DNA of 64,000 bases from Eleusine coracana subsp. coracana (GCA_032690845.1 CM064425.1:35862240-35926239), one strand, 5' to 3'; shown: positions 44,411 through 56,542, numbered from the stretch's first letter. Notes: a model not told the origin generated them from the sequence alone. Numbers and translations are program-made.

Positions 44411-46395
44411 CTCTGCTACTTTCAGGTGTCACTGCACGCACGTAGGTATAGACAGGATAAGTATATAATGTAATACATCTATAAGCAAAGCACCACAAGG
44501 AAAGAATGCGCAAAAGACATCCTAGCACTGAATGATGGACATGATCACTAGACAAATAAAGCAAAGTGATAACAGTGATCATCGACTATAAGTGGCTGGT
44601 GCGAGTCATCTAGTGTACAGTCAAACAATGGCAATTAATCTAACTGTAGACTAGACAAGAGACAACCCTAAACATGCAATTAACAGATAGGCAAGGAAGT
44701 AATTGTAGCTAGGTTGAGCCAATTAACTAATTAATGCAACTGAAGACTAGGCATTTACTCCTAATTGCATCAATTAAAGCTAATTGCTTAAATTTCAAAG
44801 TGTAAAACAATGAAAGCGAGATAAAGTCAATACTCTAGAGAGAGAAACGAAGAGTACCCCCAAAATCTCATAGTCGATCACCGAAAAATGGAAGAACACG
44901 ATCGCTGACAATGGAGGATGGAAAAAGGGGCAAGCTTTGCCCTAATCGGTGGTTAAGCTCGGCTCAGTGGGTGCACGCGCGTGGAGTAGAGGCGGCAACT
45001 GGCGGCAGCGCACTTCGGCGAGGCGACGGCGCTGCTGGCGTCAGCAGCGGTGGCTCTGTGCAAGGGCGTCGGCGACGCTAGGGCTGCAGACGCATGGCGC
45101 TGCTGCACGCAGGCGAGCGGGCGGGTGCGTGTTGGCGTGCGAGCGAGCAGGTACGTGAGCTACTGCGGTGCAGGCACGCGGGCGAGGATCGTGGCGTGCG
45201 GCAAGCTCGGCGAGGCGCGACAGCATCGGTGAAGGGAGCGAGGGCGAGCTCTCGGCGTCGTGGACAAACGAGGAAGAAACCAAAGGTGTTTCTCGATTTT
45301 GGCCTAGTTCAAATAGTCACGGACGGCCGAGATCTCTCAAGAACTAGATCAACGGTCATGGATCTAGATTGCATCATGCGATCAACACATAGTGACCGGA
45401 TGGTCCAGTCACTTCTGGTTCTACTTGCACTTTATACAGACCGGACTGTCCAGTCACTAGGACTATTCTATCCGGTATCTATGACCAGTCTCCCGAGAAC
45501 ACTGTGCATGACGACACTGACTGGACTATATGGTCCGAAGATCGGACTGTACGGTCACTACCATTAATTCGCTGAAGCAAGGAAATTCTCTATTTTCCAA
45601 GTGCCCTGACTTAACACCCATATAAACACTGCACTTGGAGCATGAAGGGAACTCTCAAACACTCCTTTTCAAATAGTGGTTTTTTATGGCCTAATAATTT
45701 TTGCAAATGCCAAATGAAGAATCGAGCAAATAAGAACCAAGGCAATTAAGAACCAAACGGTAATGTATGAGCCTTAGTCTATGTACTGCACGAGTAGATT
45801 TAACCTCGAACTTTATAAGAGCTTGCTCAATGGGCATGAAGCACAATCCTTTCCTTTGGTTACACTTGTGGGGATGTAATCTCATATGGGGAATGAGGCA
45901 CAAATATCTCCAAATGTGATGAGCCTCCTTTATGTTTCCTATATGATGCATGCAACAAGCATTTTACATATGCAATGGAAGTAAACATGCCATGTGAATG
46001 CAAGCAATATAAAACAAGACACAAAGAAAACCTTACAATGTCAAGTTTGATCCCCTCTCAAGCTTACTCACTAAAAGCCATACCCTTCCCTTGAGAGAAG
46101 CCAATCCACCATCTCAAGCACTCCCACTTGATTATAGCTATCTTGAGTCGGTTAGACATTGACTAATTTTTTTGTGTTTTTCTTTTAGTTATTTACACGT
46201 GCATGGATGCAAAGCATACTTGTCACAAAGGAGTCCTAATTACTATGCAATGCAAGAAAAGAAAGAACACACTACAACTAGCAAGTACTAACACGGTTAC
46301 CTCCCTCATGGGTAGATATGACGTCGAGGTCCATGTCACTTGTGGTGGACTTCACTTGATCTTCAAGTAAGCTGCCGGTCCGCCACGACCACCTT
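44411..46395 (-). other. Sirevirus 2 spacer with GC-rich block and GGTCC/GGACC-type repeats
   Basis: No supported gene. 44940-45260 is strongly GC-rich and gives overlapping frames on both strands that look like composition artefacts. 45399-45557 holds repeated ACCGGACTGTCCAGTCACT-type quasi-palindromes, analogous to the GTCCGATG array of Sirevirus 1. The rest is AT-rich. Confidence 0.55.
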
Positions 46396-48160
46396 CTAGG
46401 TTTTGTTCTTGGGCACCCACTTGTACGTCGTTGACCTCTTAAGATCAACAATGCACTTAGGCACCCATATGCTCTTGACCTTTCTCTTCTTGTTTGGTAG
46501 TCCCAAAGCCTTTGCTTTCACCTTGCCACCCTTGTCGCTAAAAAGCTTGAAGTAGGTGTTCTCATGGAAGAAGTTAGCATTAGGTAAAACAATGGAACTT
46601 CTCACCATAGGACAATCCTTGATGGTGTGGCCATCCTTGCAACACCTGTCGCAATAGTAGTCATCAGTGAGTAGGCGCTTGATCCATGCGAGGATGGAGT
46701 CACTCGTCCCGATGATGTCGATGGCGGCTAGATATGAGCCAAGTCCCCGGTGGGAGACATTGTTCACAAGGTTTCTCCCAAGAATCTCCTTATGGATGGC
46801 TCTACATCGTGTGAGCCTCTCGAAGCCGTCCATCACCATCTTCCTCTCTTCCTTGAGCTTGTGATATTTCTCCAAAACAAATGGCTCAAGAGAAGAAACC
46901 TCGACCGAGGTGGTTAGTTCATCATACATAAGAAGCATCACTCTTTGATGAACTAGAGAAGGGAGAGTCAAGGTTCTCACATAGCTCTACATAATCACCC
47001 TTGAGTTTGTCATAACTCTTGTTTAGGGCCTCATGAGATGTGACAAGGTCCTTGAGCTCACTCTCAAGCTCACCAACATTTTAGATTTCTTGACGGCGAT
47101 GTCGCAGGCTTACTCAAGCATACTCCAAAGCTTAGTGCAGGAGAGCTCCTCATCATCGCTGCTCTCATCCTTACTCGCCCCAAGTTGGCTCGTGGCCATA
47201 TGGCACATGGGAGGTGGAGGAAGAGCTTGTGGGAGTGTGGTCTTGATCATCGTTAGGACGGCCACTTCTTCATCATCGCTTGAGGAAGAGGATGTGTCAC
47301 TTGAGTTGTCACTTGTCCATTCTCCAACAAGGGCCTTGCATGAGAACGTCTTCTTGTGGTCCTGAGCTTTGCCTTTTCCTTTGCTCTTGTCCTTGTTGAA
47401 GTACCTCATCTTCTTGTACTTGGATTTGGGATCTTCTTATTCTTATTCTTAGGACAATCTCGAACAAAGTGGTTCTTGGATCCATAGTTGAAGCACATGC
47501 CCTTGGACTTGGAAGCAAACTTGTTCTTGAAGGTACTCGTCTTCTTCATGAGAAGAGCCAAGTCCTCACTCAAGTCATCATCATCATCTTCAGACATTGC
47601 CTTCTTCTTGCTCTTCTTGCTCTTGATAGGATCTTGCTTCTCGGCTTGAAGAGCTAGGTTGGATGGTTGAGGATCATCCATACCCAACTGATAGTTCTCA
47701 AAAGCAGTGATCTTGCCAAGTACTTCCTTCATGGTCTTGTTCTTGAGGTCACCTTGCAAGGTGAAGGTGATGATGGACTCATACTTAGGGTCTTTGAATA
47801 GCCTCAAGAATCTTCTTATCGCCTCAACAGACTTGAGCTTGAAGTCATCCCCAAGAGAATTGATCTCCTCCACTAGTACATGAAAGCAAGTATAAACAGT
47901 GTTAGCTCCCTCATGTGGCAATCTAGTGAAGTTATCATACTTGTTCTTCAGCACATATTATCTTTCCTCTTTGACATCACTAGTACCCTCAAGGAGACCT
48001 TGAATCTCAGTCCAGATACCATGTGCTAGCATCCAATCTAGCAAAGACATCCTTAGTTATGCATGCAAACAGAGCATTCTTGGCCTTAGCATTGTTCTTA
48101 ATGATATCAGGTTCAAGCAGGTTCGCATCCGCATCAGACTCATGGGTAAGTGCACTTTAA
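46396..48160 (-). pseudogene. gag: Copia gag of Sirevirus 2 with two zinc knuckles
   Basis: Reads from a truncated N-terminus (NLLEPDIIKNNAKAKNALFA, about 48060-48130) through the UBN2-type gag core (KYDNFTRLPHEGANTVYTCF, KSVEAIRRFLRLFKDPKYES). Zinc knuckle 1 is CFNYGSKNHFVRDC (second Cys replaced by Tyr, near 47460-47500). A Ser/Asp-rich region follows, then a segment with KYHKLKEERKMVMDGFERL, zinc knuckle 2 CDRCCKDGHTIKDC (near 46613-46655) and the WVPKNKT end. Frameshifts near 47400 and 47100 and stops near 47940 split it. No DSGCTNHMTG protease follows, so pol is missing rather than frameshifted. Confidence 0.7.
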
Positions 48161-48328
48161 ACATAGGAATAAAAGTGTGCTGAAATAAAACCAACTAGAA
48201 AAAAAGACCGTTGTCTCCCTTGCACGTTTGAACCACTAACACTTGGTCTACTAACCAAATGACTAACCACTAACCATTATTATCATATTGTCCTTCGGGT
48301 ATTGCATCCATGTAACCTTGTTGCAGGA

Positions 48329-49887
48329 ATGGAATCCATTTGGTGGGGCCTCTACACCAAGTTCAGCAGCAGCAGTTCGAGTCATGCGAGGCACACCCCA
48401 AGTGAGTACTCAGAAGCAGAAGCTTCATATGGGCATGCTCCGAGTTACCACTCAGAATCAATGTCCATATCCGAGGCTGCAACGATGGCATGTGAACAAG
48501 GAGGAGAAGATGGAGAATTTGAGAAGTACATGGAGAGTAAAGAGAACATGGTGTTCAATGACTTTGATGAGTAAAGCAAGTTCACCACCATTCAAGACCG
48601 GGAGTTCACGTCCGTGGGCAAGTTCGACCACGACTTCCTCGAGCGAATCGGCGTCCTCGCTGATTTTGAGTACGCGCTCAAAATGCCAGGGTGGTATGAT
48701 TTCTATCACCTCAATGAATATGGTTCTAAATGGCTCACTATCGAATTTCTTTGCACCTTGAAAGTTCATGCCCATGAATCAAACAAATTAGGTATTCTCT
48801 ATGAATTTCGTCTTTTTGGTGAACTTATGAACGGTCCTTAAAAAAATCAGTACTTATCTTGGTCTTGACCGTAAGGCCACCATAGACATTGATAAACTTA
48901 AAGGTTTCACACCACAAGGACTTTGGGCAAACATATGAAATTCTGTTACGGGGCAAGAACGCTCTAGTGACTTTCACAACCCATCGCTCCGTATAATTCA
49001 CCGTTGTATCACTCACTACCTAACCCCTCGGGGTGATGTACGTTCGGTGAATAGTTTGGATAAAGCCTATCTCCATGCTGTAATCAAGAAAATTAAAACA
49101 AACCCCACGTTTTTCCTTATCAACCATTGGCTCACCTTAGCATTCAGGCAACAAGGACCTATTACTTTTACCCCTTTTGTCACTAGAATTGCTAGAAAGG
49201 TTGGCGCGCTTCACAGAGCTAAAATAGATCATCTTCCTAGCGCCCCTTTGTTAGGAGAAGATCATTTCTTGCAAGCCCACTTGTTGAAAGAGGAGAATGA
49301 TAGGTACTTCATGATTTATCTGGGGTATGACACAGAAATTGAATTGCCTAACCCCTCAGCTCACCATTATTAAAAAGCACTTTGTGTACAAATTGCAAGA
49401 TTCCTTGCAGCGTGCATGACATAGTATTGCAGGGGATAGACCGAGAAGGAGAGCACAACTCCAGCGAGAGGAGCAGCAGCACAAAACAACAATGAACACA
49501 CCTCAAACGGGTGCATCGGGAGGCCCCCAATACAATTGGGAGCCACCTTGATTCCCTGGTTTTGCGAGTTCATCAACAAACTACACTACTTCCTCCCATG
49601 ACAACTATGTGCTCTACGGGATGGGAAGTTACCCCCAACCTCATGGAGGCATAGGAACCTCACGCTCCGCTCGATTCACGTCATACAATTTTTCGGAGTT
49701 GCAAGAAGATATGCAATACTGGTCTGCCAATGCCTATGAGACAAACATGCGAACTCAAGAAATACAAGCAGCCATAAGGAGAGAACAAGAGTGGCAGCAA
49801 CAAACGTCAGAACAACTTCAGACAAACATCTCCATGATGGACCAACTGTTCGGCCATTTCAACATCAAGTACCAACCGCCGCAGTGA
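48329..49887 (+). pseudogene. Athila ORF1-like gene
   Basis: The ATG at 48329 lies just after a TTGTTGCAG acceptor-like sequence. A Ser-rich N-terminus is followed by FTSVGKFDHDFLERIG and FYHLNEYGSKWLTIEFLCTL (about 48600-48760), a pattern of the plant ATHILA ORF-1 family. After a frameshift near 48840 the next frame reads ISTYLGLDRKATIDIDKLKG and NSLDKAYLHAVIKKIKTNPT, then PTFFLINHWLTLAFRQQGPI. A third frame from about 49480 contains YNFSELQEDMQYWSANAYET and a Gln-rich coiled-coil-like end (AAIRREQEWQQQTSEQLQTN) before TGA at 49885-49887. Stops include 48572 and 48839. Function is unknown in the family. Confidence 0.6.
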
Positions 49888-51403
49888 ATGCCATCTAAGC
49901 TTAAGTCTTGCAAAGACCTAAGCTTGGGGAGGTACCCAAACCAAGGTGCGCCATTTGTTCTACCCTCTTGCCCTCTTTCTCTAGATGAACATGCTATTTA
50001 AGAAAAACACAAGAAAGATTTTAGCTTTCAAGGAAAACCATAAAAATTTGCAAAACCAAAAAGAACAAAAAGATTTCCCTTTTCAAATGAAATTTGAGAA
50101 CTTGGTCTCTACCTTGCCTATGGAAATGATGAATAGTTGCTCTATTAGCTCCCTTTGAGTCTCAAGTTTACAACCTCTACTCCTCATTTTTGTGGGTAAT
50201 GGTAGACCAGCACGATGATAACACTAGTCCCTCTATATTTTAGTGGGTGCAAAATGGCTAATAAACACCAAATCTAGTTGATGGAGTTTATGATATGGCA
50301 TGTTTTAGATCAGTCTGTTACTTCCTTATGATTAGAGTCCAATGATTTATTTCAAAACCATGCTGCAACAAAAACCCCCTACTTGGTGCACATCTTCCTT
50401 ATGTTAGACAATTTCCTACCATGGTCAAATATTGTTTAGCAAAACCATGTCTACGCCATTTATGCATGCATTGAGTTTAGTTAGGATTTGATCCTTATGA
50501 GGGACTTGCACTTCCAAAGCCATTCATTCCTTTGTGTTATCTTTAAGTTCTCAAATTAATCATGCTTGGTTACACGGTTTCTACTTCGGAATCATGCATC
50601 CACTCCACCAAGCATGCTAACCAAAATCTTTCTTTTTGCGAATGTTTGATCCCATTAAAAGATTATGGTGCCCCCAGACAATTGCTCAGAAAAAGTTTGC
50701 AAAAACATTTGAACCATTGAATTAGCTTGTTTACACCATGAGAGCTGAAAGAAAGAAACAAAGAAAGAAAGAAAGAAAAGAAAGAAAAAGTTTATCAGCT
50801 CTCATGGATGTGCTATATCAAAAAAAGTTTCAAGGTTCATTCAAAATAAAATAAGTATATCTTTGAGCAAAAATAAAGGACCATCCTTTCACTCTAGCAC
50901 AAAAATCTAGTCTTTGGGATGAATCTGCACCCAAGACCTTTGCAATTGTGCTAGCCCATTCCGTCGCATCAGTTCATTCTCTCCCTCTCCCCTGGACACT
51001 ATTTCTAAATTATTGGAATGAGGAAGTGCAATGTCTTTTCGCTAGGACTATCTCTTAGCTTAACAATACATGCATGCTAAATGCGCCATCCTACCAAGCT
51101 CCACATAGTTAAGCCAAGCTTTTAGAAAGTAGGATGAGCAGTTGGTAAGGAAATACACCTTTTGAGAGATGAGAGTCATAGTGAAGATTGCACCAAGAGG
51201 GAAGATTTTCAATCTTATGCAGCATTACAAAAACCTTGGACTCATAATCGAATAGGAGATTGCACCAAGTTGTGCTGATTTACACTTACCCATATTGTGT
51301 TGGAGTATGTGTTTGTGCACTTGATACTTGTAGGGCTCTAATATTGAAACAACTCCTTATCCATCACTTCTAAGTTTTAATTTGCTCAGGACGAGAAAAG
51401 GCT
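49888..51403 (+). other. 3' untranslated region of the Athila-like element
   Basis: AT-rich, no gene. It has a second PPT-like tract (CTAAGCTTGGGGAGGTAC, 49918-49935) right after the ORF, and a purine-rich hairpin at 50737-50806. Confidence 0.6.
50737..50806 (+). repeat. 12-bp perfect inverted repeat with AAAG-rich loop
   Basis: CATGAGAGCTGA (50737-50748) pairs with TCAGCTCTCATG (50795-50806). The 46-nt loop is almost pure AAAG/GAAA repeats. It would form a stable hairpin in the element RNA. Confidence 0.85.
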
Positions 51404-51417
51404 TAAGCTTGGGGAGG
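51404..51417 (+). promoter_or_regulatory. Polypurine tract of the Athila-like element
   Basis: TAAGCTTGGGGAGG directly before the LTR start TGTCGG; this is the usual Athila-type tract. Confidence 0.8.
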
Positions 51418-53352
51418 TGTCGGTGACCTATAAAACCCAATATGGGCCACCAACCGGTCAGGAAATGCAAGGTAAAGACCAAAGTTTAATAAATATTTGT
51501 TGAAATTAATAATGTTCCACGAGTTTTGGTGAGATATGTGTTTGCAGGTATAAAAGAGCCAAAATATGCAAAAAAAAAAAAATGAAGAAACACCCCGTCG
51601 GTCGATCACAATAGTGAAACAGCCGTTTTTTGCCGGCCGATAGGGTCGTTTACGGCTGAAATCAGGACCCGGCTGACATGGTCATTTATGGCTGAAATCA
51701 TGACCCGACCGACCAGGTCGTTTACGACTGAAATCAGCCACCCGGTTGAATGACTGGAATCATTGTCAGGCTGATCATCCGACCTGGCCGATTTTGCAAA
51801 ACACTTCACCGTGATTCTGTTTTCTCCTCCCGGACCAAAAGTGATGAAATATGGCTAAGGAAAGAAGACCAACAAGTGGCCTAACCGGGAGAAGTCAAGG
51901 GGCAATCCGGCAAGGGTCGGCACCCGACTTGGGCTGCCGCCCGACCTCGGGTTGCCACCCGGGGTTGCCAGCCCATCAGGCCCAAGAGGCCTACCGGCCC
52001 CAAAATGAAGGAGTCAGTGCAAACCGACCAAACAACCGACATCGGGACAAGATCCAAGCCATCCAAGAGGATTCGGTCATGAACCGACACGATCCAAGGG
52101 CCGCCCGGCGGTGCATGCCACCCGGTGTGCCCGGCCGACCGGCACATTTGGCCGCCCGGCCTTGCCCGCCGCCCGACGGACCGACTTCGGCCTACCGACT
52201 CTTCTTCACCTACAAGTACGCCCCTGCCCATCGCCACCTATAAATAGAGGGGCAATTCGACAGAAGAACAACATCAACGAAGCAACACATAAAGGAGTTC
52301 ATTTCCCACTAATTGTGCTACTTAGTAGAGTAGGTTAGTTAGTCGGGAGTTAGAGTCTAGTCGAGAGCATCGCTCGAGATTCCGGAATTGTCTCAAAGTC
52401 TTGCTATGTGCTCTCTTGTATCATTTCTCTTTTTGTAAGACTTATCTTTTGTCAATATAAATATCTTTCCCTTTATATCTTGTCAAGTATTTATTTTAAT
52501 TTAGTCATTTCCTCAAGTTATAATTATCGGGAAGAAATATTGTTGCGTAGTTCACGGGTTTCCCGGCTAGGATTTAATTAAGTTTAGTTCTTTAGGACTT
52601 AGACTTGGTTATTACCCGACTCTTCTTCCGCCAGGCCAATGGAAGAATATCTAGTGAAGGCATAGGAGCGGTGCCTAAATTAACGCTAGCTGGATTTGCA
52701 TTCGTCCCCATGAGCTATGTGGTATGCGGCAGGTGGTGACAACCCTATCCGTCCCATTAGTAATCCACCACGTTCAGGAAGTCTCAAGCAGGGTTGTCTA
52801 GCGATAGCATACGCACTAGTACAGAGGTTAGTTACCGACCCATATTAGTGGATCGTTTTCATGCCCCGAAGTGAGCTAACAGGTGAAAGACTCGTGGCTG
52901 TACCAAGAAATTGGTATAAGCACTCAACCCAAGTAACTAGGATTTGGCGCTTGACTTAGATATATTAGGAAGTTATATTTTAGGAATCTTAGACTTAGAC
53001 TCGCTGTCCTCCCGGCTAAGCTTAATCGTTCTCTTTATTTATCTTAGTGTGGTTTTCTCCTGTGTTACTACCCCCTACTATTATTATTGAACATCCTTAC
53101 CCCCGTCTTTGGTTAGTTGGTATAATTCTTATAGTTATATCTTTGTTAAACCAAGATAATCTTACGTCTAGCTTCCTTGTGGAAAATAAATAGGATACCT
53201 TGGAATACTCTCGGGTGAATTGCTACAATGGTATTCCATGCGCTTGCGGATTAATTCACTTTACTCTTAAAGCATAACAAATGCCAACAATCATTTCTGG
53301 CGCCATACCAGGAATAGTGATATTTTTGATACGATGTTAAGAAGTGTCAACA
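51418..53352 (+). repeat. Athila-like LTR (family Y)
   Basis: About 1.94 kb, TGTCGGTGACC ... GTGTCAACA. Contains repeated GACCCGACCGACCAGGTCG-type palindromes near 51665-51800, a TATAAATA box at 52239-52246, and the CAATGGTATTCCATGCGCTT block that precedes Athila LTR ends. A PPT lies on its left and a primer-like site on its right. Confidence 0.75.
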
Positions 53353-53354
53353 AG

Positions 53355-53372
53355 CATTTTTGGCGCCGTTGC
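53355..53372 (+). promoter_or_regulatory. Athila-type primer-binding site next to LTR Y
   Basis: ATTTTTGGCGCCGTTGCTTG; TGGCGCCGTTGC is the typical Athila primer site core. A degenerate copy (TTTCTGGCGCCATACC) lies about 60 bp upstream, still inside the LTR end. Confidence 0.65.
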
Positions 53373-53699
53373 TTGTCCTTAGCCTTGATCCATCTCCATC
53401 AACCCTTGGACTCCATCAAGCTCATCAGGCCTCCACGCCTGTGGTCATTGTCATCAATCGTCAAGGCAACCATCATCCATATGATTTGTAGTAGAGTTTA
53501 GAGATGATTCCTGCATAGACAACACATGTAGATATTAGCCCACAATTTCATAGTTGTCATCTATCACCAAAACATTCATACCTTGGGGATCCAATCATCA
53601 ATGGTCATGAAGCTTACAATCTCGTCCTTTTTGGTGATTGATGACAACCACTAGTTATCATAAAATATCAAGGCTAAAAGAGCTACACTACGATCGTGA

Positions 53700-53735
53700 G
53701 GAACCACAAAAGCAAAGCAAAGCAAAGCAAAGAGC
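53700..53735 (+). repeat. (AAAGC)n short tandem repeat
   Basis: About five AAAGC/CAAAG units in the Sirevirus 3' untranslated region. Confidence 0.85.
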
Positions 53736-54344
53736 ACACAAGGTCCTACTTAATCAAGCATCATCAAGAGCTAGAAGGAAAAGAGAGAAAAACACACTCT
53801 AGATGATTATGCATGGATGCCATGTTAGGATATTAAAGAAAGCATAAAGACATGCAATGCAAGACATGGATGATGATATGCAACAGGATAGCATGACAAT
53901 GAATAAGAAATCAAAGCAAGCAATCATCATCATGAAATCATACACAAGCAAACAGGATAAATAAAGAAAGACAAGCACTATGTATGAAAATAAACCAAGT
54001 GAGATCAAGATGAGTCAAACATGAAAGAATAAAAACCATGACTCATCGTAATCCACGAACATCGAATAACTCCACCAAAATAAGAGCCAAATGTATCTAT
54101 CTCCCAAAACCCATGTACACGTTTGCTCCCCCTAGATACAAGCTACTGTCTCTCGATCGCACAGGATCACACTCTCACTCCTCCCTAGACCTATGACTTC
54201 TCCCCCTTTGGCAACAAGCACCAAAAAGAGGAAAAACAAAGAGAAAAACAACAAAGCGCTTGTGGTCAAAGGAGGTGGTGCAGCAACGTCCTATGCTAGG
54301 TCCTGCTACTCTGCCTGAGCTTGTGTCACCTGAGCGTCAAGCTA

Positions 54345-55093
54345 CTCAAAGTACTCAAGGTCAATTGGTGACTCAGACCCTCTGTCCTGTCCTGCTGGTG
54401 GGATTGTGGATGTCTCCTGAGCGACTGACGCCTGAAGAATAGCAAGGCCATCCACATCCTCCTGAGTGAAGCCTCTACGGATCAGATCCTCTGCTATCTG
54501 AGGTGTGATGAGTGTAGTGTCTGTAGCAGAAGAAGGTGGAGCTGTAGCTGTCTCTGGGGTTGTCTGAGAGTCTGGTCGAGTGGTGTGCACTATGTCTGAG
54601 AACAGGCTCCTGACCGGCAAGTGCTGGGAGGTGGAAGGTCCTGCCATCTGCGAAGTGGAAGAGTGTGTCGGTGAAGAAAACAACGCAGATACTGAGAAGG
54701 TGGATACAGGGGAGAACTGAGCTGGTGAGTGTGTCTGTCCTTCTCCCCCTGTCGATAGTACCCCTGAATGTGAAGGCAATCATAATAGTGAAGGGTGCTG
54801 GTTGTGTCTATAGCGGCTGAAACTGTGGAAGAGTAGAAGGTCCTGGCTACTGATTGGCCTGCCTCTGAGCCATCTCTGCCATCTGGGTCATCAGTGTAGT
54901 CATCAGCATCATCTACTGTCTCTAAAGCTCTGCCTGTCCTCTCTTGACCTCCATGGTCTGATGCTTCTCTTCTGCCGAGTACTGAATGAAGTCACTCAGT
55001 CATCCTGCAAGTGCCGCTATGGAAGCGGTGTCCTCTGACTGTGTACCTATAGGCTGGGGAGGTGCTCCTGTACTAGCTGACTCAGGAACCACC
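54345..55093 (-). pseudogene. C-terminal part of a Sirevirus env-position ORF
   Basis: Minus reading from 55093: VVPESASTGAPPQPIGTQSE, then SDFIQYSAEEKHQTMEVKRG, a Met/Gln-rich stretch, and after a frameshift near 54780 a Ser/Thr/Pro-rich tail (SALFSSPTHSSTSQMAGPST, RRGFTQEDVDGLAILQASVA) ending SPIDLEYFE. Low complexity and position match the C-terminal half of the 22056-23656 ORF, but sequence similarity is weak to the eye. Several stops are present. The matching N-terminal half would lie to the right, beyond the Athila-like insertion. Confidence 0.45.
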
Positions 55094-56538
55094 TGTTGAT
55101 GGCTATTAAGTACCATTTTCATCCGTCAACTATGCTCAAATAAAGGAGAACTTGGCATTTCATACACGCATATTTGTTTACAATAATGTAGTTCCACTTG
55201 TACTTGGGAATTATTTGCATGCAGGAGGAAATATGAAGGAAACACACCCAAAAGACAAAGAAAAACACTTTCGACCAATGAGAGAGCGCCAACTGGACAT
55301 CCCATAGATTGAAGGGCCCATTTTCAGTACCACACCGAAGAAACACACAAAACTACCCCAACATCTGGGATGAGGACTCACCTGGTAGCCACCCTGAGGA
55401 AGCACAATCTAGGAGGGCCCAGCCACAGGTCGGCCGACCCAGGCATCCGGCCTTTCCTCCTGGGCTTGCACGTGGAGGCTCCTGGTTGATCCCTAAAGGC
55501 GGTGGGCAAGGATATTCTTGGTGGTTACTCCCCTTTTGCCGACCTACAGAGGCTATAAATAGGAGGGTGTGGCTTTACACTCACACACACACCACAAGAA
55601 GAATTCCTTCTCTTGCTACTTAGTTGTTCTCAAGTCTTCTCTTGGAGAAATTGGTATGGCTCTTGAATCATTTCCCTTTTGTAAGACTTTTCTCTATTTA
55701 ATAAATGTCATCTTTTCATATAGTTGTGTTTGGGTCATGAGTTTCGTGTTTGATATTGTGATCCATATATGTGATAGTATAGCCCACTTGTGTGATAGTA
55801 GTTTATATTTATTATACTACTCTTGTCATGCTTGTTATATACCGTCACTATAGTCTAATTTATATGACAGTCTTTATGCTTAGGATTCATTATTATGACA
55901 TGACATGGGTTTGGTGATCATATTTGTATGATAGCTCTACTTTGTTAATATAACCATGGAGGAGTAGAGTGCTCTTTGATTATGCAAGTATGGTACTTGA
56001 ATAATTGATTTGCATCAATTATTCATTAGTCTACCGGATAGCTGAGGTAGGCGGCAGGTGGTGACAGCCCTGTCCGTCCTTTGAACTCATCCATGCTAGG
56101 CTAGTGCGTAGGCTCTTAGCAATAATCGCCTGTGGATGTAGGGGTAGGTCCGTGCCTGAAGTGATGTTAATAACTGTTGAACCTGAGTATAAGCATGTAT
56201 GAAAGTACTATAGGAGTAGCTCAGCTTAATTCTTTCTCCACTTGGCTTTATTTATTTATTTATATTTAAGATAGAATCTTCTGTGTGTCACACTACCTCT
56301 TCATTATCCATTCCTTATCAATTCACAATGTAAATATGTGCATCAGTAAGCCTTCTTATTCATTACCTTCCTTTGGGATAAAGAAATACGATACCTTGAA
56401 TACTTCCGGGTGAAATGCTACAATGGTATTTTCCGTGCGCTTGCGGATTTTACCTAACTGGCTCTAGGACATATTAATGAAGCATTTATGGTACCTTGCC
56501 AGCGATGATTTATTAGTATGGCTTAGCAAAAGTCAACA
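55094..56538 (+). repeat. 5' LTR of the family Z element
   Basis: 1,445 bp, TGTTGATGG ... AGTCAACA; the 6-bp ends TGTTGA/TCAACA are inverted repeats. A TATAAAT box is at 55554-55560 and an AGGTCGGCCGACCC palindrome near 55430. The GGCAGGTGGTGACAGCCCTG and CAATGGTATTTTCCGTGCGC blocks match LTR Y. Confidence 0.85.
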
Positions 56539-56542
56539 AGCA

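Larger units (their letters stand above)
43085..48164 (-). mobile_element. Pol-less Sirevirus remnant (Sirevirus 2)
   Basis: On the minus strand, gag (48160-46396) is followed directly by a non-coding spacer and an env-position ORF (44410-43085). Protease, integrase, RT and RNase H are absent. Both ends appear truncated and no LTR was found. The arrangement could be a non-autonomous derivative or the result of a pol deletion. Confidence 0.6.
48165..51403 (+). mobile_element. Athila-like element, 3' internal part
   Basis: Holds an Athila ORF1-like gene and a long 3' untranslated region ending in a TAAGCTTGGGGAGG polypurine tract at the following LTR. Gag-pol and a 5' LTR are not present to its left; Sirevirus gag abuts it at about 48165. 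Confidence 0.65.
53373..55093 (-). mobile_element. 3' end of a third Sirevirus copy, truncated
   Basis: Minus strand: C-terminal part of an env-position ORF (55093-54345), PPT-like tracts (AGGGGGAGCAAACG at about 54125-54138, GGGGGAGAAG at about 54190-54203, CACCAAAAAGGACGAGAT at about 53620-53637), then LTR-like sequence starting TTGTAAGCTTCATGACC at about 53619 and reading GTTTTGGTGATAGATGACAA. It is interrupted on the right by the Athila-like element at 55094. Confidence 0.6.

Noticed and set aside
44949..45567. GC-rich overlapping frames on both strands that could be read as genes
   Set aside because: Open frames arise from high GC content; Ala/Arg-rich low-complexity translations, no family motif, located in a Sirevirus spacer.
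53289..53305. TTTCTGGCGCCATACC as the primer site of LTR Y
   Set aside because: A better match (TGGCGCCGTTGC) follows GTCAACA about 60 bp later, and family Z shows the same arrangement; the first is treated as a degenerate copy inside the LTR end.
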